Origin: Chara braunii
Lineage: Eukaryota; Streptophyta; Charophyceae; Charales; Characeae
Reading direction: 5' to 3'
NCBI GenBank assembly: GCA_003427395.1
Contig: BFEA01000048.1
Span: 3,956,788 to 3,991,787 of the forward strand
DNA length: 35,000 nucleotides
The position numbers and the translations under genes are program-made. The notes beneath the pieces are model-generated. The model was not told where the DNA came from. It worked only from the letters and a program-made list of their open reading frames with translations, and did not search any database. Shown here one piece after another: positions 1 to 8,430 of this stretch. Numbering within the stretch: position 1 is the first letter of the stretch; each line of letters begins with the position of its first letter.

Positions 1-3
1 AGG

Positions 4-58
4 GAAAAAAAAAAAAAAAAATAATAATAATAATAATAAAAAAAAAAAAGAAAAAGAA
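4..58 (+). repeat. A-rich / (AAT)n simple repeat
   Basis: A run of A followed by about seven AAT units and more A-rich sequence. It is probably the degenerate poly(A) tail of a plus-strand retroelement whose body lies outside the window, but nothing to the left can be seen. Confidence 0.85.
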
Positions 59-61
59 AAG

Positions 62-1025
62 AAGACAAAAGTGCCTGTTTCGAACAGGCACCATGTGTAT
101 AATGCGGGCCACTGTTATTATTGCCGTTTTGAACTCCAGTCGGGACGGACCTGCGGACGACTGTTTTGTTTGCCCATTCAAAACGTGGGTTGTGACCCAC
201 GAGCCGTTGCCCCGAAAAAAAATTATCACGAGGAATCAAAAAAGGAACACCAAAATGGCCTCGACGTGGAAAAAGAAGCAAAAAATGCCCACCAGGATTT
301 TCTACCAGGGAGCCATGAGGCACCATGCAGCTCAAGGACTATAGGTCAAATCGAAGGACAGCTCATCATCCATGATGTCCACAGGAGCAACACCACAAAT
401 ACAACTAACACAAAAGGAAACCCAAACATGACAAGCACATGGAAAAGAGGAACAATTACAGCCGCAACGGACAAGAGAGAAGGAAGTTGATCAAGGGCAA
501 CAAGGGTCTCAACAAGTTCATCACTGCACCTGGGCTCAAAAAGCCAAGAGACCCTTTAGTCAGGAGAAGTTAAATGTTAATCGACAGTCGAAAGGAGAGA
601 CAAGCAGAGAGAACCTGTTAATCCCTCTGAGATGTATGGGTCGGCATCATATCCCAGCGGAGGCAGATAAGGGCAAGGGGTTGGCAGAGGCATACTTTGA
701 GTGGGAACTGGATGCCTTTGTGGGAGTAGGGGGGGGAAATGGGTCTGTCCCAAGTTGGGGCCGATGAGGAGTGCTCGTGATCAGGGGCGGTCCTTTTCGG
801 TGGAGGCAGCGATGGGGCAACGGGGATGAGGGGAAAGGGGGGAATTTCTATATCCTTTGCTTGAATTTGGTTGGGACTTTTTCTGATTCTTCCTGGAATA
901 TTCAAAACAAGCACCCTTGTTATTCTTGGTAGTTTGAAGAATCATTCAGGACTCTGAGGGACTGTTGGTGGTTTGTACGAAGCTGCACTGGAATTAGACT
1001 GTTATATTCAGGATCCGTGGTTGTT
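62..1025. other. Unassigned region, no gene recognised
   Basis: The longest open frame (71-490, plus) is rich in K, T, N and H, shows no domain, and overlaps a second plausible frame. A minus-strand frame at 618-914 is proline-rich because the plus strand is G-rich. The composition resembles the basic, low-complexity flanks of the LINE ORF1 regions elsewhere in the window, so this may be decayed LINE sequence. I cannot align it confidently to any other copy. Confidence 0.4.
71..91. repeat. Perfect 9-bp hairpin
   Basis: Arms GTGCCTGTT and AACAGGCAC are exact complements around a 3-nt loop TCG. It lies 13 bases after the A-rich tract. Function unknown. It may mark the start of another element. 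Confidence 0.7.
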
Positions 1026-1029
1026 CCAT

Positions 1030-1604
1030 GCCAGAACGACGCTGATCGGAGCCGGGGTGATGCCCTGTAACTTGCCGAAGGTGAGGGCATGAGGCCTTGT
1101 AGAGAGATCTGGGGATGCTATGCGGGGGCATCCTAAGGGACAGTTGGGGGTTGCTGACACAGGACGACACTGGTCGGAGCTGGAGTGAGTCGCGTTGCTC
1201 TGTAACCTAGCGGATAAGGGGCGTGAGGCCTGGATGAGTTTGTCAGAGAATAAGTCAGTTTTGGCGAGCTTTGTTATGATCTGCTGGAATTCCCTTAGAT
1301 ACTTGAGTGTTCGGAGAATTGCGGGTGGATTTCAGGAGGTGTTTAGCGATCGTAAACAAGGATTCATAGTTTTTTTCATCATCTGTATTCGTAGTTTTCT
1401 CATCATCTATCCCGATTTTCAGCAGTTTGTTTATGATCTTGGAGGATACTCTCAAGCCGAAACCGGGCAACGGCCCCGGTACTTCAATTTGTTCATATAT
1501 TTTTTTTACATGTCTTCATATGGGACGCTGGGCCCGATTCCCAGTACGTGCTGCTCCCCACAAATAGATTGGAGGATGTCGTCCAAAAAAAAAAAAAAAA
1601 AAAA
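1030..1604 (+). mobile_element. Non-autonomous retroelement with conserved 3' tail and poly(A)
   Basis: A non-coding body of about 490 bp is followed by the window's common 3' tail (1522-1584) and A20 (1585-1604). In the tail, CTGGG (1528-1532) pairs with CCCAG (1540-1544), and CTCC (1554-1557) pairs with GGAG (1571-1574). The stretch before the tail (about 1455-1521: AGCCGAAAC, CCCCGGTA, TTCATATAT, ATGGGAC) matches 34735-34816, so this is a repeated element. Near the 5' end, two related stretches (about 1035-1105 and 1160-1230) share CTGTAAC and GAGGCCT motifs, which suggests an internal duplication. The ORF at 1195-1779 reads through the tail and poly(A) and is not a gene. The 5' boundary is approximate. 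Confidence 0.65.
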
Positions 1605-1779
1605 TGTTAATCCCCCTGGATGGTTCGTCTTCAGCCAGTGCTTTTTTTATGATACAGCTATTCACAGCTTCGGAGGAATCGGTGAGGGAACGAGAGGTAA
1701 AAAAACTTTGATAACGCACCTTCTGGATGCGAGTTTGGGGGTAAGAGACAGGATCTACACAGAACATGCAACCAACTGA

Positions 1780-2560
1780 GTGTTTCACGACGACGTGAGC
1801 TACAAGTCCACGAATGACAAAATATGATGGATTAGGAAGAAGCTGGAAACTTTGAAAGGAAGCAAGGAAGCGGCAACAGACTCGTTCCTTATCCACCCGG
1901 TCTCAAGAACAATTTTTACTGTACTAAGCATGTGTATAGATAATAAGAAAACAATGGACAGATGAAGAAACATCCGGTGTGATAGATCCGAGGTTCGACT
2001 CTACCCATGGACCCCTAAAAAGCGTGCCACACCAGAAGAGCGAAGGGACAAACTGATGGCATACTATTTCTGGGTGGAATTCCGCCACATCCCCATCGAA
2101 ATCCAAGCCGCATTTGTGCACGACCTCGGGGAGAAATTTGACATCGTGGATTTGATATATCCCGTTCCCAGCTATGCGACTAGAAGGGATGACTATTTGA
2201 TCCTGACACTAGATTTCCCCGAAGACCAACCGTTTTCAATCGATGATATGATTCCATATTGGGTACGCGACCGTGAGTATAAGGTTTACATTGCACATAA
2301 ACTCAGACCTTGGTGTATGAAATCCAAGGCATACGGTCACTTATGTACAGAACAGGCCTGCCTGCAGCACCCGGACAAAAAAGCGAACATCATGGGAAGA
2401 CTAACACGAGCCCCCTTCAAAACGGACAGCTGGAGAACAACTGACCCTGGGCACGAGGGTTGAGTCTTCATTGATCAGGAAGAGGATGGGGAGAAGAAGG
2501 ATTGGGTACGGGAAAGAGACAGTTCATGCAATCCATCACGTAGCGCTCCACTCTCGCAGT
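1780..2560 (+). pseudogene. LINE ORF1 pseudogene (copy 1, C-terminal half)
   Basis: LINE ORF1 proteins bind the element's RNA as part of the retrotransposition particle. A single frame from 1786 aligns throughout with the ORF1 at 14791-15513. Shared blocks include STNDKI versus SVNDKI, SFLIHPVSRTIFTVLS versus EFFLIQPLSSTICTVLS, RLYPWTPKK versus RIYPWQPKK, and WVEFRHIPIEIQAAFVHD versus WVELRHIPVEVQAAFVYD. It ends in a Cys/His cluster, PWCMKSKAYGHLCTEQAC. The second Cys of the zinc knuckle is Ser here, while copy 2 keeps CFKC. In-frame TGA stops lie at 1825-1827, 1963-1965 and 2461-2463. The last replaces the Trp seen in copy 2 (GHEG-stop-VF versus GHERWVY), so homology continues past the apparent end. 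No ORF2 follows. The fold resembles plant L1 ORF1 with a zinc knuckle, but I cannot confirm a Pfam hit. Clearly dead. Confidence 0.85.
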
Positions 2561-3300
2561 CCCTTGATCCAGCGCTCAACCGTTGTAGAGTCCAAAATCA
2601 GCCCCTGCCTCTTCTAGCGGAAAAAACACATTCGCCTCCCCATAGCCCGTGCCAATATAGCCCCTTGGCAAGCTGCACTGACCAGAAGAGATTTGGTAGG
2701 ACTCAACCACCTACTGCCCATATGCGATTGCGTTTTTGAGTAATCACGTCAAGCTTGTTGACGCAACCTCACAGAGAGTTCAGTCCCTGCCCAACGATCC
2801 GGAGGCCACTAAATCAAGAATACGGAGAGACGGAGTAAAAAAGGCAAGTATAGGAAATCCCGCACCATCGAGCCCCCGCTCGCCCACCTCCTCCTCGGCA
2901 AAATCCCCATTCCACTCCACTGCAACCGACGACTTGCCATCACCTGTCCCCCTCCTATCTTGCCTCACGAAATCTCCAACGCACGCCATCGCCGTTTTAC
3001 ACCCATCATGCTGCTTCGCGCCGTTCCGTTCACGCTTTGCTCCTCGCTCGCCTCGCCACGCCGTGCTGTGCCGTGCTACGTCGGGCTCCCGCAATTCCTG
3101 CACCGGACAGGGCGCAGCGCTCCGGCCACGCTGCGCCCCTCTCAACCTCGCACCAGAAGAACCTACCCAAAAGCTTGTTAGTTACATTCAAAACCAAAAT
3201 CGGTCTCCCGACCGGTACCAATCGTGACTCAACTGCCCAAATAAAACTACCACCACTGCCCGAATTAAACTACCACCCTGACTCTTGACTGGCTTCGTCA
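2561..3300 (+). other. Low-complexity Ser/Pro/Arg-rich region, possible ORF1 3' part
   Basis: The ORF1 frame gives way to several overlapping frames rich in S, P and R, the longest at 2736-3227. Copy 2 also has a long low-complexity stretch after its zinc knuckle (15514-16165), so this may be the decayed ORF1 C-terminus and inter-ORF region. The segment at about 3000-3160 is GC-rich and unlike its neighbours. No domain is recognisable and none of the frames is convincing as a gene. Confidence 0.35.
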
Positions 3301-3466
3301 GTTTCAATCACCCTTTTGAACTCGGGCCCTGACAAAGATGCCCTGGCCTTTTTTTTTCGCCGATTCGAAGCTAAAAAATCGGACATAAACATACTTACCC
3401 CTCCCCCCAAGAAAAAGAGTTTCAAGAATTCCGTTCCAATGGTGGAATGATGCCGCTTTCCTTCTG

Positions 3467-3491
3467 TTTTTTTTTTTTTTTTTTTTTTTTT
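3467..3491 (-). repeat. Poly(T) tract (A-tail of a minus-strand element)
   Basis: An uninterrupted T run of more than 20 nt sits immediately before the minisatellite. On the minus strand it reads as a poly(A) tail, but no conserved 3' tail precedes it within the repeat. Confidence 0.7.
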
Positions 3492-3499
3492 GAAACTGA

Positions 3500-3608
3500 G
3501 TTCTCAAGGAGTGTCTAATGAGTCCTAAGGGCCTAAGTTTTCAAGGAGTGTCTAATGAGTCCTAAGGGCCTAAGTTTTCAAGGAGTGTCTAATGAGTCCT
3601 AAGGGCCT
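3500..3608. repeat. 37-bp minisatellite, three copies
   Basis: Units start at 3500, 3537 and 3574, each reading AAGGAGTGTCTAATGAGTCC in its centre. Copies 2 and 3 are identical over the 35 nt present. Copy 1 differs by one T-to-C near its start. The near identity shows a recent expansion. It lies next to the poly(T) tract. Confidence 0.97.
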
Positions 3609-3736
3609 CCCCGCACCACTCACCAAATCTGAAAAAGACAAAAATGCGGCAGGTGTATCTACTGATTATATTCCCATCTTCAAGTGTAAAATGCATTTGG
3701 CATTTTGTACATGTGATGACTGGTGGGGCGAGACCC

Positions 3737-3873
3737 TTTTTCTTTTCTTTTTTACAGAACAGCCGAAGTGAAAGCTAGGGATGCTCGTACAAGCAGACAC
3801 CACTAGCACTCCCGGGGAGGCTCCATCTATTGGTGAGGAGCAGCACCTGCTGGAAACCGGCTCCACCGTCCCT
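3737..3873 (-). mobile_element. Short minus-strand element with conserved 3' tail
   Basis: Read on the minus strand: conserved tail (3873-3819, containing CACCAATAGATGGAGCC), then a block with TGCTAGTGGTGTCTGCTTG, then an A-rich end (plus-strand T-rich 3737-3754). The first hairpin is partly broken (GGTGGA against TCCAGC). No coding sequence precedes it, so it is either a 5'-truncated LINE end or a SINE-like passenger. Confidence 0.75.
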
Positions 3874-4136
3874 GAACATTGTAGCTGTTCGTTTGATCAG
3901 ACATGCAATTGTGATGACAATCGGCTAACAACCAGCGGCAGGGGACACCTACGAGGCCCTAAAAACTAATCAAGATGAATGAAGTCCTCACCTACACTAA
4001 TCTGTACCCACAGCCATCCCTCAATAGGCCCAGAACATTCGTCCCACCACAGGTACATCTCCCACTACCTCAAGTGGTTCAATGCAGCTCCTTCCCAGCG
4101 CGTGCAGCGCTTTTACCTGAATATTCAAAGCACCTT
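3874..4136. other. Unassigned, no gene seen
   Basis: Two overlapping 62-codon frames at 3975-4167 encode unrelated Pro/Ser-rich peptides with no motif. A weak tail-like segment (CCCAGCGCGTGCAGCGC, about 4094-4110) suggests decayed repeat sequence. Confidence 0.4.
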
Positions 4137-4310
4137 CTTTCCAGCACATGCAGGTCCCCATGAATAGACTGGAGCCATCCAACAGCGGCTCCCAACTGGG
4201 GAGCTTCTCTTCTCGCCCTCGGGGTAGGTGGCCATCGGCCTATCGCCTGATGTTTCCCAAGAAAAAAAAAAGAGACGCCTCCCGTCAGGTGCAGCTCCCC
4301 ACCAAAAAAG
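4137..4310 (+). mobile_element. Degenerate plus-strand tail copies
   Basis: A diverged tail (4137-4180, with CCCCATGAATAGACTGGAGCC) is followed by an A-rich run at 4260-4271. A second partial tail (CAGGTGCAGCTCCCCACC, 4285-4302) follows directly. This looks like two old insertions stacked in the same orientation. Confidence 0.55.
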
Positions 4311-4376
4311 TGGACCTATCAAAATAGGGGAAGCCCACACTTGGTATAAACAGCGGTGGAAGACCACACCTTTTTT

Positions 4377-4408
4377 GTATATATATATGTGACGATATAT
4401 ATATATAC
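4377..4408. repeat. TA microsatellite forming a 12-bp-arm palindrome
   Basis: Arms GTATATATATAT (4377-4388) and ATATATATATAC (4397-4408) are exact complements around GTGACGAT. Such a sequence can extrude a cruciform. No associated gene. Confidence 0.85.
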
Positions 4409-4478
4409 ACACTTTAGACCATTTCTCTGTATTGTTCCAAGTTTAACGGATGTCCTAGAGGACAATGCCACTCTCTTT

Positions 4479-4549
4479 TTAGCTTTCTTTTTCTTCTTTT
4501 TCTTTTTCTTTCTATTTTTCCTTTTTTGAGTCCAGGGTGTTGTAGAGGT
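4479..4549 (-). mobile_element. 3' end of a second repeat family (CTACAACACCCTGG type)
   Basis: On the minus strand, CCTCTACAACACCCTGGA (4548-4531) is followed by a long A/G-rich tail (plus-strand T-rich 4479-4528). The same end recurs at 27490-27540 (minus), 22627-22646 (minus, degraded) and 26458-26519 (plus, followed by poly(A)). The element body is undefined. Confidence 0.5.
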
Positions 4550-4925
4550 TGGCTTCTGGACCCACGACAGGTACCTATCTACAGTCAGCAACTAATTTAT
4601 GGGACGCAGACCATCCTATCTTGGAGGATCCCCCTCAGACAGCCCCTACTGCAGGTTCCCCAACAATTTCCTCCACCATAGTCTGTCTACTAACACCCCT
4701 CCTACGGGGATCCCATACTGTAAGTTTTCCACCGATATCCTCCAGCGGAGCTTGTCCCAAGCCAACCCTCCCCCCAAACGGGACCCCATCCCACCTAAGG
4801 TCCTTGTCCCCCCCAAAGCAGAGCCTAAGGTAACCAACACACATGAGCTGTCTTAATCACAAACCCCTACCTGCATCCCTATTAGATGATTAACTGTATT
4901 AAGCAAACTCCTCATAGGCCAGGAC
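4550..4925. other. Unassigned C-rich region
   Basis: Overlapping plus-strand frames (4549-4833, 4599-4856) are rich in Pro, Ser and Thr, as expected from base composition. No domain, and no match to the LINE frames that I can see. Probably the body of the element ending at 4479. Confidence 0.35.
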
Positions 4926-5135
4926 GCCACATACAACACCATGGATGATCCCTTGGGTGGTGCGCAGGCAGTGTCTGTAATAGCTTACCTGTGTCAGCCC
5001 AAGAAGGTATGCAAGTGACCTTGCGTTTTGGAAACGCCCGCTGGTGTCTCTGTGCAGTGGTGCAGAGTTTTGAACCCACAACCTCAGACCACAATGCGCA
5101 TTGACAACTGGTGCCCTAACCACTGAGCCACAGGC
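4926..5135 (-). mobile_element. tRNA-derived SINE, copy 1
   Basis: The minus strand begins with a Pol III A-box-like sequence (GGCTCAGTGGTTAGGGC, about 5129-5113), and a B-box-like sequence (GGGTTCAAAACTC, 5077-5065) follows 36 bases later, as in a tRNA gene. The body then contains ATTACAGACACTGCC, GCGCACCACCC and CATGGTGTTGTATG. All of these recur in the same order at 23632-23842. The anticodon-arm region holds the palindrome CAATGCGCATTG. No clear poly(A) end. This is a tRNA-related SINE rather than a functional tRNA, because the acceptor and T-arm pairing is incomplete and a shared non-tRNA body follows. Confidence 0.8.
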
Positions 5136-5172
5136 CACTTGCATTTTTTTCTTTCCTTTTTTTTCTCTTAAC

Positions 5173-5208
5173 ACCACCACTGCTACGCACTCCATTTGCA
5201 GTGGTGGT
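5173..5208. repeat. 11-bp inverted repeat around CAGTGGTGGT
   Basis: ACCACCACTGC (5173-5183) and GCAGTGGTGGT (5198-5208) are exact complements with a 14-nt loop. The GTGGTGGT word recurs at about 5433, 5548, 5752, 5847, 21860 and 28245, often next to other repeats, so it is probably part of a dispersed family. Confidence 0.7.
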
Positions 5209-5744
5209 ACACAAGAAGGCTTCATTTGGGGCGTGCCAGCCTGCCTGCGGTCGTTTGTTTTTCAGAAAGAAATCCGCCAGGGCTACTGTTGGAGGTGATA
5301 TGCTGCCTGCGGTCGGTCTGATACGCAATCGGTGGGAAATTTTCCTTCAGATCAAAATCGGTCCCATGGCCGTCGTGGTCTTTTCTTTATCCCAACAAAC
5401 CCCCCAAGTCTCACGGCTGCATCGCAGTGGTGGTGTAACCCACCAGTACCTCCATGTTCTTAGGCCGTTAACGCGGACGAATTGGCCTGCCGCGCGGGGC
5501 CAAATTCATTCAAGTCAGAGGGGGCCTAAGAATGCCGTAGTTACTGGTGGTATAACCCACGGACGCTCCAGTCAATTGGTGGGGAGCCACAACTACTGTA
5601 AACTGCGTACAGCTCCTTCGGAACAACATAAACAACAATGCCCATTCAGCCCAACTGGTGCAAACTGGCTCCAGGTTCCCATACCAATCATCCAAATCTT
5701 TCCTTTTTATTTTTTTTCTTTGCAAACATTGCAGTGCAAGGCCA
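5209..5744. other. Unassigned repeat-like region
   Basis: A 195-codon frame (5201-5788) crosses the region but runs through a T-rich tract and into the tandem repeat, with no domain. Two related segments (GTGGTGGTGTAACCCACC near 5433 and CTGGTGGTATAACCCACG near 5545) show internal repetition about 112 bp apart. Most likely decayed repeat DNA. Confidence 0.4.
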
Positions 5745-5934
5745 CCATCCCTGTGGTGGTGAGAGAATCACTGGGTTTGAGGCCTTGAGGGGAGGAGGGG
5801 AACATCCAAATCTAAAAATACAGTCTCCCACAACATCATCCATCCCTGTGGTGGTGAGCGAATCACTGCGATCGAGGCCTTGAGGGAAGGAGGCAAACAT
5901 CCAAATCTAAAAATACAGTCTCCCACAACATCAT
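5745..5934. repeat. 95-bp tandem duplication
   Basis: Units 5745-5839 and 5840-5934 differ at only a few positions. Each begins CCATCCCTGTGGTGGTGAG and ends with ACAGTCTCCCACAACATCAT. The first half of the unit also occurs once near 28225-28275 (GCAAGGCCACTATCC, GTGGTGGTGAGAAAACCACTG), after a T-rich tract, so the duplicated segment is part of a dispersed element. Confidence 0.95.
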
Positions 5935-6007
5935 CACCGTCCTGATCAACCGAGGGGCCCTAAGCATTCTGAATTATACTAATTCCAGGCTTCCATCATC
6001 CTTCAAT

Positions 6008-6268
6008 GGGACCTGGTTTCCAGCAAGTGCAGCTCCTGACCAATAGATTGGAGCCATCACAATGGGACTCCAAGGAACCCTCCTCCCTTGGAGAGTGCTC
6101 ATATCATGTCCAATGGGGTCAGTCCCCTGAGGATGTTCAAACTTTGACAAATAAGTAAATAACAAATAAATGGGGAACCTGTGGCTGTGACACACTTTTA
6201 GTTTGAAATAGGCACCAAAAAAAAAAAAGAAAAAAAAAAAAAAGAAAAGAAAAGAGAAGAAAAGAAAC
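6008..6268 (+). mobile_element. Plus-strand element with conserved tail and A-rich end
   Basis: The conserved tail (6008-6055, with GACCAATAGATTGGAGCC) has lost part of the first hairpin's loop. It is followed by about 160 bp and then an A-rich run of about 50 nt (6217-6268). The tail sits farther from the poly(A) than in the LINE at 32808, as in the short elements at 27247 and 28408. No coding sequence. Confidence 0.65.
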
Positions 6269-6426
6269 GTCAAAGTGGCCCTCGTGTCATGGTGTGAGTT
6301 TCAAAATGTGCAAGTTTTAATTTAGTGGGGGTCTAAAACTGCGCCAGTCATTAGGGTCCCCTTTTTGGCTCCATTTTGGGAACTGCTAAAAGTTGCCTAT
6401 TCTGAATGTTGGGTGTGACTCCAATG
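6269..6426. other. Short unassigned spacer
   Basis: No ORF or repeat recognised. Confidence 0.4.
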
Positions 6427-6656
6427 TTTTTTTTTCTTTTTTTTACCCCCTGCAGTGCAAGTGCTGCTGGTAAAAGCAGGCATCGCTAGCACCCGGGGAG
6501 AGGCTCCCCATCTATTGGTGGGGAGCATCACCTGCTGGAAAACGGGTCCAGCGTCCCTTACACAGAATGAATCAGGAAAATGTCAGGAAATATGACTGAG
6601 AAAGATGCCTGCTAGCATTGATTACTCTGTCCTCCAGAGGATTGACTGTGCAGGTT
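6427..6656 (-). mobile_element. Minus-strand LINE 3' end (hairpin module plus tail)
   Basis: Read on the minus strand, a structured module (6654-6607) is followed by the conserved tail (6558-6502) and an A-rich end (plus-strand T-rich 6427-6444). In the module, outer arms CCTGC/GCAGG and inner arms CTCTG/CAGAG flank ATTGATT and GGATTGACT. This is the same order as in the plus-strand LINE ending at 32944, so the copy is probably the 3' end of a severely truncated LINE. Confidence 0.7.
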
Positions 6657-7112
6657 ACTTGCCCCTAAATCAATAAATATATCAAGGTGCCAATCAAACC
6701 TCCAAGTGAAGTGAAGTGAAATAACTATACGGTTAAGACAGCATCATCATCAGAATACTCTGCCTTGTTTTTTTGATTGCGAGAAGCTATGGCAATATCA
6801 GGGGAGAGGGAAGGTGAAGACGCCATGATTTCATGAAGCTGCATCTGGTCCGAGCGGGCGGTTCATTGGCAGTGTTTTCTGCAAAAACATTTAAGGATGG
6901 ATGGCTGAAGGGGAAGTCAGCTCTGTGTCTTCTTTTGATAAAATTCCATGGCCTTTGGGTTCGCCTTTTCCCCCCTTTCTCGTCTAGCCCTTGCATATGA
7001 CCAGGATTGCCATCACCATGCTTTATGTTTTGTGTAGAGGATCACGATGATCGTCCCTCCCTCTTCTACCTCTGCAATTCCGTCTTCATCATTTCTTCCC
7101 AGTTTTTTAACC
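6657..7112. other. Unassigned, no gene seen
   Basis: A 69-codon minus-strand frame (6787-6996) shows no motif. GTGAA is repeated three times at about 6705-6720. Nothing else is recognisable. Confidence 0.4.
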
Positions 7113-7246
7113 TTTTTTTTTTTTTTTTGGGTGAACTTCATGCACTGGAGAGCCTGCTTAATGGGGTGATACGAGCAGGACCGGTATTAAAGGCTCCATC
7201 TATTGGTGGGGAGCAACACCTGCTGGAAATTGGGTCCAGCGCCCCT
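7113..7246 (-). mobile_element. Short minus-strand element with conserved tail and A16
   Basis: Minus strand: tail 7246-7191 (GCGCTGGACCCAATTTCCAGC forms the first hairpin; GCTCC pairs with GGAGC for the second), then CCTGCTCGTATCACC, then A16 (plus-strand T16, 7113-7128). The 16-nt pure tail suggests a fairly recent insertion. Confidence 0.8.
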
Positions 7247-7330
7247 GCACATCTTCAAACTTGTTCAAAGTCATATCTTTAGCATTCCTCGACTTCGCTT
7301 CAACAGATAAGTTAGTCTTGACTATTATTC

Positions 7331-7477
7331 AGTTTTTTTTTTAATTATTATTTTATTTAAAACACGCCCCCACCAGTGTTAGTGGCACTGATAAGAGCAG
7401 ACACCACTAACACCTGGGGAGAGGCTCCATCTATTGGTGGGGAGAATCACCTCCTGGAAAACGGGTCCGGCATCCCA
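7331..7477 (-). mobile_element. Short minus-strand element with conserved tail
   Basis: Minus strand: tail 7477-7422, then TGTTAGTGGTGTCTGCTCTT, then an A-rich end interrupted by T (7331-7356). The first hairpin is weakened (CCGGA against TCCAG). Same orientation as the copy at 7113, about 85 bp away. Confidence 0.75.
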
Positions 7478-7680
7478 TATACAGAAAAAGAGAATGTCCG
7501 AGAACAGTGTGATTTATGGCTAATTATGATTGAGGGGGGAAGCTAAACGTAACTACTAATAAACTGCTAAATTACATTGCCCTGCTATCAAGGTTTTTGC
7601 CTTATTTGTGTCCCCCCAACCCCTCACCGTGCAGGAGATTGGAATGGTTCGTTGAGGAGTTCTGTAAGGGCAGAGCATGA
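7478..7680. other. Unassigned spacer between elements
   Basis: No ORF above 60 codons belongs here and no repeat is recognised. It may be the 5' flank of the plus-strand element that follows. Confidence 0.4.
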
Positions 7681-7855
7681 TTGACATATAACGGGGTTAA
7701 TCCTTCCCCTTGGGGAAGCAATCAATGCCCCGTTATGTTACGCAGGGATGCTGTCTCCAAGGGAGCAGTGGCTGAGGCTCTTCCAGCCGTGATGGGAAGA
7801 GGCGTGTGTATAAGCTTGTATTCAAATTTGTAATTGGAGCCTTGGGCACTGGGCC

Positions 7856-7901
<46 letters not shown>
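7681..7901 (+). mobile_element. Plus-strand element: strong hairpin module then A41
   Basis: The structured module is in plus orientation here. Outer arms ATAACGGGG (7688-7696) and CCCCGTTAT (7728-7736) and inner arms CTTCCCC (7703-7709) and GGGGAAG (7712-7718) are exact complements. The internal-loop strands TTAATC and CAATCAATG match the other copies. About 120 bp later comes a pure A41 (7861-7901). The usual tail is absent or reduced to GGGCACTGGGCCC before the poly(A). The element appears inserted in the 3' UTR of the minus-strand LINE, next to that LINE's own copy of the module (7920-7968). Confidence 0.65.
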
Positions 7902-7906
<5 letters not shown>

Positions 7907-8430
7907 CAGTGACTGTGGTGCCTGCCAGCATTGATTGCCCTGCGACCCAGGGGATTGACTGAGCAGGCCTATATAGTGTCTGGTGGTGTAGTCTTTTTTG
8001 AGTTTTGAGAACTTCCATTACCATCTGTACCTCTTCACCCTCAAAGGAAGGGCTGGTACTATTTACAGTTTGGGGGCATGAACTAGCTGAAATTTCATCC
8101 TGAGTTTTAGAGAAACTGCTCACTCCAAACCATACCAACTCAGAGGGACCAGACTACATTTTTTTTTTACGGAGGAGTTACGCATCAAGGGCCTGTTTTT
8201 GCCTGCAGAGAAGCTTCCAGCATCTAAGACAGAGGACTCCACCAGCAAGAAAGCACCAACCCCATCCGCCAACCGTCCGAAAGAAACTTGGGGAGCCCTC
8301 TCTTCAGCTCCTCTCTTTGTGGCGCCAGATCCTTGTGACCTCCTCTCTTGGGGTAAATCCTTGCTCCTCTCACTGGTGTCTGATACCCTAGCAGTATCTT
8401 TTCCACTTTCCTTTCTTAATTTCCTCAATC
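7902..8430 (-). other. Probable 3' UTR of the minus-strand LINE
   Basis: Lies downstream, in LINE sense, of the ORF2 C-terminus. It contains the structured module at 7968-7920: arms GCCTGC/GCAGGC and CCCTG/CAGGG, loop CGACC, flanking strands ATTGATTG and GGATTGACT. The plus-strand ORF 8199-8570 is the antisense of this UTR and the ORF2 end, not a gene. Confidence 0.6.

Noticed and set aside
1195-1779. 194-codon plus-strand ORF
   Set aside because: It runs through the conserved tail and the A20 tract (polylysine), so it is chance read-through in a noncoding element.
3500-3608. CRISPR-like regular repeats
   Set aside because: Units are directly contiguous with no spacers, and the context is eukaryotic. 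It is a minisatellite.
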